From Eubacteriales Family XIII. Incertae Sedis bacterium (GTDB taxonomy: Bacteria > Bacillota > Clostridia > Peptostreptococcales > Anaerovoracaceae): a DNA stretch of 6,457 bases. The notes under the pieces were generated by a model. It did no database searches, was not told where the DNA came from, and saw only the letters and a program-made list of their open reading frames with translations. Made by a program: the position numbers and the translations under genes. Shown here piece after piece: positions 1 through 4,212 of the stretch; positions within the stretch are counted from its first letter, which is position 1, and every line of letters starts with the position of its first letter. The DNA lies in NCBI GenBank assembly GCA_031263875.1, contig JAISEX010000176.1, positions 1 to 6,457 of the forward strand, read 5' to 3'.

Positions 1-42
1 AAGAATCAATTAAGAAACGGGTAAAGACCGGTTAAGAATTCG
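1..42 (+). promoter_or_regulatory. Tandem 11-bp direct repeats, likely response-regulator operator
   Basis: Three complete 11-bp units lie head to tail: TTAAGAAACGG (10-20), GTAAAGACCGG (21-31) and TTAAGAATTCG (32-42). A partial fourth unit at 1-9 (AAGAATCAA) is in the same phase. The shared core is TAA followed by purines, with a trailing CG/CGG. Hexamers repeated every 11 bp on one face of the helix are the known operator geometry of OmpR/PhoB-family regulators such as PhoP and WalR (hexamer, 5-bp spacer, hexamer). That an OmpR-type regulator controls the downstream ABC operon is inference; no regulator gene is in the window and the array may extend left of base 1. I could not fix a matching -35/-10 pair. 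Confidence 0.5.
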
Positions 43-48
43 TATGCG

Positions 49-85
49 AAAATAGAACGGTAAGCTGAAGCTACGGTTCTATTTT
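49..85. terminator. A-tract/T-tract hairpin before the ABC operon (terminator or 5' leader hairpin)
   Basis: AAAATAGAAC (49-58) pairs perfectly with GTTCTATTTT (76-85). The stem continues after a G-G mismatch through GT/AC and, past a bulged A, AGC/GCT, capped by a TGAA loop (66-69). An A-tract on the left and a T-tract on the right, with a GC-containing upper stem, is the form of a bidirectional intrinsic terminator. It ends only 4 bp before the ribosome binding site of the ATPase gene. It may end an upstream transcript, act as an attenuator, or be a palindromic operator. The sequence alone does not decide between these. Confidence 0.5.
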
Positions 86-88
86 ATT

Positions 89-97
89 AGGAAAGGG
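89..97 (+). promoter_or_regulatory. Ribosome binding site of the ABC ATPase gene
   Basis: AGGAAAGGG lies 7 bases before the ATG at 105, an ordinary Shine-Dalgarno distance. It supports 105 as the start. The terminator-like hairpin at 49-85 ends just upstream of it. Confidence 0.75.
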
Positions 98-104
98 CAT
101 TTTT

Positions 105-863
105 ATGGTTGAGAATATCATCGTCACCCAAAAGCTCTGCAAGACTTTTTCCACGGGCGGTCTGCAGCAGCACGTACTCCGCAATTTGGATCTGGAGATC
201 CACGCGGGCGAATTTACCGTTATTATGGGGGTGTCCGGCTCGGGCAAATCCACACTGCTGTACGCGCTTTCGGGCATGGATACGCCGACCTTGGGCGAAA
301 TCACGTTTGGCGGCGAGCGGCTGTCGGGCAAGAGCAGCGATAAGCTGGCGCTGTTCCGGCGGAAAAACTGCGGCTTTGTGTTTCAGCAGATGTACCTCTG
401 CGATAATATGAGCCTGATGGATAACGTGATGGCGAGCGGGCTGCTCGTCGATAAGAACCGCAAGAGCGTCGCGGCGAGAGCGGAAGCGCTGTTTGCGGGC
501 GTGGGGCTTTCGCAGCGGGATTTGCGCAAATTCCCCGCGCAACTGTCGGGCGGCGAGGCGCAGCGCGGCGCGGTCGTGCGGGCGCTGATCAACGAACCGG
601 CGGTGCTGTTTGCCGACGAACCCACAGGGGCGCTCAATTCCACGTCCGGCGAAGCGGTGCTCGATCTGTTGACGGCGGCGAACCGGAACGGCCAAAGCGT
701 CGTAATGGTAACGCATGACCTGAAATCCGCCCTGCGCGGCGGCCGCGTGCTGTACCTGAAGGACGGCGTGGTCTGCGGCGAATGCGCGCTCGGCGTCTAC
801 GCGCCGGGCGACGAAGCCCGCCGGGAAAAATTGCAGGGATTTCTGACGGAAATGGGGTGGTGA
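105..863 (+). CDS. ABC transporter ATP-binding protein (MacB/LolD/BceA type)
   Basis: This is the cytoplasmic ATPase of a two-gene ABC transporter and would power the permease encoded directly downstream. It has 252 residues and all nucleotide-binding motifs. Walker A GVSGSGKST is at 42-50, the Q-loop FVFQQ at 91-95, and the signature LSGGEAQR at 147-154. Walker B VLFADEP is at 167-173 with catalytic Glu172, the D-loop GALNS at 175-179, and the H-loop His204 in MVTHD. The N-terminal half (VTQKLCKTF, then VLRNLDLEI before Walker A) and DEPTGALNS match the family of ATPases that pair with FtsX-type permeases in Bacillota, including LolD, MacB and BceA. The ATG at 105 is chosen for its Shine-Dalgarno at 89-97. 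The C-terminal ~30 residues after YLKDGVV are a short tail of no recognised function. The substrate cannot be read from the ATPase. Candidates from the family are antimicrobial peptides, lipids or lipoproteins, or cell-wall signalling. Confidence 0.93.
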   Translation: MVENIIVTQKLCKTFSTGGLQQHVLRNLDLEIHAGEFTVIMGVSGSGKSTLLYALSGMDTPTLGEITFGGERLSGKSSDKLALFRRKNCGFVFQQMYLCDNMSLMDNVMASGLLVDKNRKSVAARAEALFAGVGLSQRDLRKFPAQLSGGEAQRGAVVRALINEPAVLFADEPTGALNSTSGEAVLDLLTAANRNGQSVVMVTHDLKSALRGGRVLYLKDGVVCGECALGVYAPGDEARREKLQGFLTEMGW

Positions 864-868
864 GCGTG
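854..868 (+). promoter_or_regulatory. Coupled stop/start junction of the ABC operon
   Basis: The ATPase stop TGA (861-863) sits among three in-frame GTG codons of the permease frame, at 857, 860 and 866. GGTGG at 856-860 gives GTG 866 a weak Shine-Dalgarno with a 5-base spacer. GTG 860 would instead give the common 4-base GTGA overlap. No ATG is nearby in the permease frame. I chose 866 because the protein then begins with KNILPILSANLRGGKG, immediately before TM1. Confidence 0.55.
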
Positions 869-3229
869 AAAAATATCTTACCGATCTTATCCGCCAATCT
901 GCGCGGAGGAAAGGGTCAAGCGATTAATCTGCTGATATTTACGCTGATCGCGGCCCTGCTCCTGAATCTCGGCCTGCTGCTGACGATGGCGTTTGACGAT
1001 TTTTTCGATGAGCGCAGCGAAGCGCTTCACGCGCCGCATTACGCGCTGATCGAGGAAAAGCGGCTGTTTACGCCGGAGCAGGAGGATTATCTGCGGAATC
1101 ACGACGGCGTGACCGAGGTGGAACGCGAAACGGCCGTGTCGTTCCTGACCGATATTTCGTATAATGGCGGGAATATGTCCGCACGGTTCACCTTTTTGAA
1201 CGCGGATAAAACGCGCGCGATGAATCCGCTGACGCTGACCGATGGCAAAGCGCCCGCGGGAAGCGACGAAATCTGCCTGCCCTCCCTATTCAAGGCCGGA
1301 GGCGGCTACCAGCTCGGCGATGATTTTTCTGTGGAAATCGCGGGCAAAACCTTCACGTTCAAAATCTGTGGTTTCACGGAGGAGATCCTGTTTGGTTCTC
1401 TTAACGGGCAAGCCTATCAGGTCTATGTGTCCGATTCGGGGTATAACGCGGTTCTCGCGCAAAAACCCGAATCCGAATGTGTCGTTCTGCGGGCGCGGCT
1501 GCAGGATCCGGCGGACAGCGAAGCGCTGCTGCTGGATCAAGCGCGGGAATTTTTCGTGCAAGCCGACGTATCGGGCGCGGACGGCGGATTTGTTGCCGAC
1601 GGTTCGTCCTATGTTATTGCGCAGGATTGGAATGGCGCCAAGCTCTTCCGCACGATGATGTCCCGCATCACCGCGACGGTGCTGGTTATGTTCGCGGCGG
1701 TGATCGTCCTCGTCAGCTTGCTCGTCGTGAGATTCCGCATCCGTAATAGCATCGAGGAAAGCATGACGAATATCGGGGCGCTGAAGGCAGTCGGTTATAC
1801 GGGCCGTCAGCTCCTCGGGGCGACGGTGCTGCAATTTTTCCTGATTGCGCTCGTGGGCGTTCTCGCCGGCATCGGGCTTTCTTACGCGATACTGCCGACG
1901 GTTTCCCGCATATTGGAGATGCAGACGGCGCTCGTATGGAAGCAGGGCTTTGACGTAACGAGCAGCCTGATATCGCTCGTGGCCATTCTGCTGGCGACGC
2001 TGGCCGTCACGTGGCTCTCCGCCGGGCGAATACGGAAACTCCAGCCGCTCACCGCGCTGCGGCAGGGCCTTATTACGCATAATTTCAAGAAAAACCACTT
2101 CCCGCTCGACCGCTCGAGAGGGCCGTTATCGTGGCTCCTTGCGCTCAAATCCATTCTGCAGAGCAAGGGCCAGATGGTGATGATCTTCATTATCGTGACG
2201 GCGGTGAGCTTTGCCGCTTCCGCGGGGCTTTCCCTCTACGATAATATGGGCGTTCATCCCGACATGTTCGCGAAGCTGCTCGGCGGTGAAATGCCGGACG
2301 CCGCGTTTGTCGCGGATACGCCGGATAATGCCGTGCGGGTGCGGGATTTTATCGAGGAGACCGGAGATGCCCGCAAGGTGTTCTATTATCAGAATTCCGA
2401 TATTATGATCGACGACATCCAGGTGAATAACATCGTGAGCGACGGCTTTAGCCAGTTTGAGGGCACGCTGCTGTACGAAGGGCGCTACCCGCAGCATGAC
2501 AATGAAATCTGCGTCAGCGGGATACTGTCCGAAAACAAGGGCATCAAGATCGGCGACGTCGTGACGGTAAAAGACACCGATTACCTGACGGTCGGCCTTA
2601 TCCAGACGGTCAACGGCAACAACGGCATGGCCTCCGCCATGACCATTCCCGGCATGCGGCGGATCCAGCCGAATTACCGCACGCAGGAAATCTACGCGTA
2701 CTTGAACGACAACGCGAAGACCGTCGGATTTATCGATGAAGTCAACGCGGAATTCCCCGGAAATTTCGAAACCGTCGTCAATCTCGACGAACTGATGGAC
2801 GCGCAACTTACGGTCTACGGCGACATCTTTTTCGCGGTGGCGATCGCGCTGGTGGCCATTACCGCGCTGGTGATCTTCCTCGTGCTGTACCTGATGCTGA
2901 AAACGGTGATCCTGCGGCGTCGGCGCGAGCTCGGCATCCAAAAGGCGCTGGGCTTTACCACCGCGGGGCTGATGAACCAGCTCGCGCTCTATTTTATCCC
3001 GGTGATCGCGCTCGGCGTCGCGGCGGGCGGTCTGCTCGGCATATTCGGCTTCAATTCGATCTTTGTGTCGCTCACGAGGAGCATGGGCATTATGACGGCT
3101 TCGATGCCGGCGCCGATCCCCCTGACCATCGTTACGTGCGTGGCGCTCGTCGCCGTGGCCTACGCCTTTGCGATGCTGATCGCCGCGCGGATCCGCAAAA
3201 TTTCCGCGTACGCGCTGGTGAGCGAGTAG
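866..3229 (+). CDS. ABC transporter permease, FtsX/MacB-type, two FtsX domains
   Basis: This is the membrane partner of the upstream ATPase, in a type VII (MacB-fold) ABC system. From GTG 866 it has 787 residues in two similar halves. The first has TM1 (~19-42), an extracytoplasmic domain (~43-265), and TM2-TM4 (~268-288, 318-343, 366-386). The second has TM5 (~437-457), another outer domain (~459-652), and TM6-TM8 (~655-678, 706-728, 752-773). Each half has the cytoplasmic coupling stretch typical of FtsX domains: IGALKAVGYTGRQLLG (303-318) and RRELGIQKALGF (686-697). Each also ends in a conserved tail: IRKLQPLTALRQG (389-401) and IRKISAYALVSE (776-787). Eight helices with two outer domains resemble a fusion of two LolC/E-type 4-TM units and differ from the 10-TM BceB layout. 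The start is ambiguous: GTG 866 follows GGTGG (856-860) by 5 bases, while GTG 860 would overlap the ATPase stop as GTGA. The tight spacing implies one operon with translational coupling. Substrate is unknown. Confidence 0.9.
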   Translation: MKNILPILSANLRGGKGQAINLLIFTLIAALLLNLGLLLTMAFDDFFDERSEALHAPHYALIEEKRLFTPEQEDYLRNHDGVTEVERETAVSFLTDISYNGGNMSARFTFLNADKTRAMNPLTLTDGKAPAGSDEICLPSLFKAGGGYQLGDDFSVEIAGKTFTFKICGFTEEILFGSLNGQAYQVYVSDSGYNAVLAQKPESECVVLRARLQDPADSEALLLDQAREFFVQADVSGADGGFVADGSSYVIAQDWNGAKLFRTMMSRITATVLVMFAAVIVLVSLLVVRFRIRNSIEESMTNIGALKAVGYTGRQLLGATVLQFFLIALVGVLAGIGLSYAILPTVSRILEMQTALVWKQGFDVTSSLISLVAILLATLAVTWLSAGRIRKLQPLTALRQGLITHNFKKNHFPLDRSRGPLSWLLALKSILQSKGQMVMIFIIVTAVSFAASAGLSLYDNMGVHPDMFAKLLGGEMPDAAFVADTPDNAVRVRDFIEETGDARKVFYYQNSDIMIDDIQVNNIVSDGFSQFEGTLLYEGRYPQHDNEICVSGILSENKGIKIGDVVTVKDTDYLTVGLIQTVNGNNGMASAMTIPGMRRIQPNYRTQEIYAYLNDNAKTVGFIDEVNAEFPGNFETVVNLDELMDAQLTVYGDIFFAVAIALVAITALVIFLVLYLMLKTVILRRRRELGIQKALGFTTAGLMNQLALYFIPVIALGVAAGGLLGIFGFNSIFVSLTRSMGIMTASMPAPIPLTIVTCVALVAVAYAFAMLIAARIRKISAYALVSE

Positions 3230-3236
3230 GGGAGCG

Positions 3237-3361
3237 TCCCGTGAGCCGAAGGGCTTATGCGGGCGCATGGGGCACTCAAAGTGGTTTTGCACGTAATCGC
3301 GGGATAATTCTCCGCGAGCATGCACGAGAAATGGTTTCTTATTTGAGTGCCCCACCGGGCT
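3237..3361 (+). repeat. Inverted repeat element, copy 1
   Basis: This copy matches the reverse complement of 3979-4106 at roughly 70% identity by eye. The best blocks are GGGCGCATGGGGCACT near one end, TACGTAATC/CACGTAATC and ATGGTTTC inside, and GTGCCCCACCGGGCT at the other end. It is itself a hairpin: TGGGGCACTCAAA (3268-3280) is a perfect 13-bp complement of TTTGAGTGCCCCA (3342-3354). An inner stem CGCGG (3298-3302) pairs with CCGCG (3312-3316). The element starts within 8 bases of the permease stop codon. It is most likely a dispersed non-autonomous repeat or structured RNA, not a gene. Confidence 0.7.
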
Positions 3362-3363
3362 CT

Positions 3364-3402
3364 GCGGGGCTCCGCTCTCGCTCCGGCCCCGCTTCGCGGG
3401 GC
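3364..3402. repeat. GC-rich hairpin with competing left arm
   Basis: GCCCCGC (3386-3392) and GCGGGGC (3396-3402) form a perfect 7-bp stem with a TTC loop. A second GCGGGGC at 3364-3370 could pair with the same GCCCCGC, so two mutually exclusive hairpins are possible. No T-run follows, so this is not a standard intrinsic terminator. Confidence 0.55.
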
Positions 3403-3403
3403 T

Positions 3404-3524
3404 GCTGCGCACCCCTCCGATCCCTTGTCAGAGGTACAGGAGCTTCGCCTGTTTTACGCGGCTTCAGCCGTAGTGTAAAACAGGACAGCGAAGCGAGCAA
3501 CGCGAGCGGAGGAGTGAGCGTAGC
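3404..3524. repeat. Long imperfect hairpin with AGCGA-rich right arm
   Basis: Successive arms pair from outside in. GCTGCG (3404-3409) pairs with CGTAGC (3519-3524), with one G-U. CACCCCTCCG (3410-3419) pairs with CGGAGGAGTG (3507-3516), with one mismatch. GCTTCG (3442-3447) pairs with CGAAGC (3489-3494), and CCTGTTTTAC (3448-3457) with GTAAAACAGG (3475-3484). The apex CGGCT/AGCCG (3459-3463, 3466-3470) has a two-base gap. The right arm includes a run of AGCGA-like units at 3487-3529. The whole is a ~120-nt imperfect stem-loop of the kind found in dispersed palindromic repeats. Confidence 0.55.
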
Positions 3525-3604
3525 GAACGTTAGTCCGTGGCGCTCTACCGTGCGCGGGACATGCGCGAACTTCCGAGCCGCCTCGCATCATCTTTCAGCC
3601 CGGT

Positions 3605-3674
3605 CTTGCGCCGCAAAACCCGTGCGGGCAAAGAACCCAACGCCCCCGTCCTTCCTCCGGCGTACCAGTTTCCC
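3605..3674 (+). repeat. Inner inverted repeat, left arm
   Basis: Bases 3642-3674 match the reverse complement of 3842-3874 at 27 of 33 positions without gaps; the shared core includes CAGTTTCC. Weaker, gapped similarity continues outward to CTTGCGC (3605-3611), which matches the reverse complement of 3901-3907. This pair is nested inside the larger inverted elements and shares no visible sequence with them. Confidence 0.6.
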
Positions 3675-3700
3675 GCGCGGGCAGCCAATGGAGCGCGAGA

Positions 3701-3750
3701 GGCAGGGTACGGCGTAAGCTATCGCTCCCTGCCGTCCGCCTCGGCTTTTT
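3701..3750 (+). terminator. Weak terminator-like hairpins with a T5 run
   Basis: GGCAGGG (3701-3707) pairs with CCCTGCC (3727-3733), with an inner GCG/CGC. Directly after, GCCG (3731-3734) can pair with CGGC (3742-3745), followed by TTTTT (3746-3750). The second stem is only 4 bp and shares bases with the first. At almost 500 bp past the permease stop it is a weak candidate for ending the ABC transcript. Confidence 0.25.
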
Positions 3751-3841
3751 CGGATGGATTGTTCATAAATAAAAACGGGGGACGGCACGGGAAGAATGCC
3801 CGTGTGATATCCCGCCAGCCCGCTTTTTTGCGGCGGATTTG

Positions 3842-3907
3842 AGGAAACTGATTCGCCAGAGGCAGGACGGGCGCGCTACGCACTTTTCTCGCATGTTTTC
3901 GCGCAAG
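3842..3907 (-). repeat. Inner inverted repeat, right arm
   Basis: This is the partner of 3605-3674 on the opposite strand: 27 of 33 identical positions in the core (3842-3874), then gapped similarity out to GCGCAAG (3901-3907). The 167 bp between the two cores include the hairpins at 3701-3733 and 3786-3804 and a short AT-rich patch near 3763-3776. Confidence 0.6.
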
Positions 3908-3920
3908 GGATAGCAGTGGA

Positions 3921-3969
3921 AATTCCGCGAAGAGATGTACGCTCATAAAACACCTTTATGAGCGGAATT
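3921..3969. repeat. Palindrome with an overlapping alternative stem
   Basis: CGCTCATAAA (3940-3949) and TTTATGAGCG (3955-3964) form a perfect 10-bp stem with a 5-base loop ACACC. AATTCCGC (3921-3928) is a perfect complement of GCGGAATT (3962-3969), which shares bases 3962-3964 with the first stem. The two foldings therefore compete at their edge. No T-run follows. It could be a protein-binding palindrome or part of the surrounding repeats. Confidence 0.5.
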
Positions 3970-3978
3970 GAAGCGGAT

Positions 3979-4106
3979 AGCCCGGTGGGGCACTTAAAAC
4001 ACGAAACCATTTTTTGCAAATGCTGTGCGGAGCGCTATTCCGTGATTACGTACAAAATCATGCCAAAGTGCCCCATGCGCCCAAACAGATACCTCGGCCA
4101 AAGGGA
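3979..4106 (-). repeat. Inverted repeat element, copy 2
   Basis: This is the opposite-orientation homologue of 3237-3361, with 617 bp between the two. Its own ends pair as TGGGGCACTT (3986-3995) with AAGTGCCCCA (4066-4075), a perfect 10-bp stem. The tenth pair is T-A here but C-G in copy 1, a compensatory change. An inner stem GCGGA (4027-4031) with TCCGT (4039-4043) uses a G-U pair on the plus strand. It ends about 50 bp before the -35 of alaS. Confidence 0.7.
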
Positions 4107-4158
4107 TTGCGAATCACGTTCGCGGTCCACAATAACATATTCTCGTGCCTCCGCAGTT

Positions 4159-4188
4159 TTGCCGTTTTCCCGCCCCATATGATATAAT
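4159..4188 (+). promoter_or_regulatory. Sigma-A promoter of alaS with extended -10
   Basis: TATAAT (4183-4188) is a perfect -10 hexamer preceded by TGA (4180-4182), giving an extended -10. TTGCCG (4159-4164) is a 4/6 match to the -35 consensus with an 18-bp spacer. The start of transcription should lie near A4194, leaving a leader of only about 19 bases before the alaS ATG. Confidence 0.75.
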
Positions 4189-4201
4189 GAGAGATTGGAA
4201 C

Positions 4202-4208
4202 AAGGAGG
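4202..4208 (+). promoter_or_regulatory. Ribosome binding site of alaS
   Basis: AAGGAGG is a near-perfect Shine-Dalgarno, 4 bases before the ATG at 4213. The spacing is a little short but the match is strong, and it fixes the alaS start. Confidence 0.8.
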
Positions 4209-4212
4209 CAAA

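Larger units (their letters stand above)
3230..4158. other. Gene-free region of nested inverted repeats
   Basis: About 930 bp between the permease stop and the alaS promoter hold no open frame with a convincing start, ribosome binding site or recognisable protein. The stretch instead contains two inverted ~125-bp elements (3237-3361, 3979-4106), a nested inverted pair (3605-3674, 3842-3907), a ~120-nt imperfect hairpin (3404-3524) and several smaller hairpins. Minor ones include CACGGG/CCCGTG (3786-3791 with 3799-3804), GCGAA/TTCGC (4109-4113 with 4119-4123), and GGGA/TCCC straight after the permease stop (3230-3240). No strong intrinsic terminator for the ABC operon was found; the only candidate is at 3701-3750. 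The region looks like accumulated non-autonomous repeats or structured RNA. Confidence 0.7.

Noticed and set aside
3268..3354. Copy 1 hairpin as intrinsic terminator of the ABC operon
   Set aside because: The 13-bp stem encloses a ~60-base loop and is followed by CCGGGCT with no T-run.
2126..3412. 428-residue minus-strand open frame
   Set aside because: It lies opposite the permease gene and runs into repeat copy 1. Its composition is shadow-like and it has no family match that I recognise.
3487..3529. CRISPR array suggested by repeated AGCGA units
   Set aside because: The units are only about 5 bp and irregular, without 25-40-bp repeats or unique spacers.
3537..3946. Opposed open frames with similar peptides (APVLPPAYQFP and APVLPLANQFP)
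   Set aside because: The likeness comes from the nested inverted DNA repeat. Neither frame has a convincing ribosome binding site or start.
3979..4106. Possible small conserved protein in the repeat, since both copies read SPVGH...CPMRP in one frame
   Set aside because: Between the conserved ends a single-base indel puts the matching GATTACGT block in different frames in the two copies, so similarity is at the DNA level. There is no ribosome binding site, and the copy 1 frame runs antisense through the permease gene.
3237..4106. Insertion sequence with transposase
   Set aside because: No transposase-like frame lies between the inverted elements and no clear target-site duplication is visible outside them.
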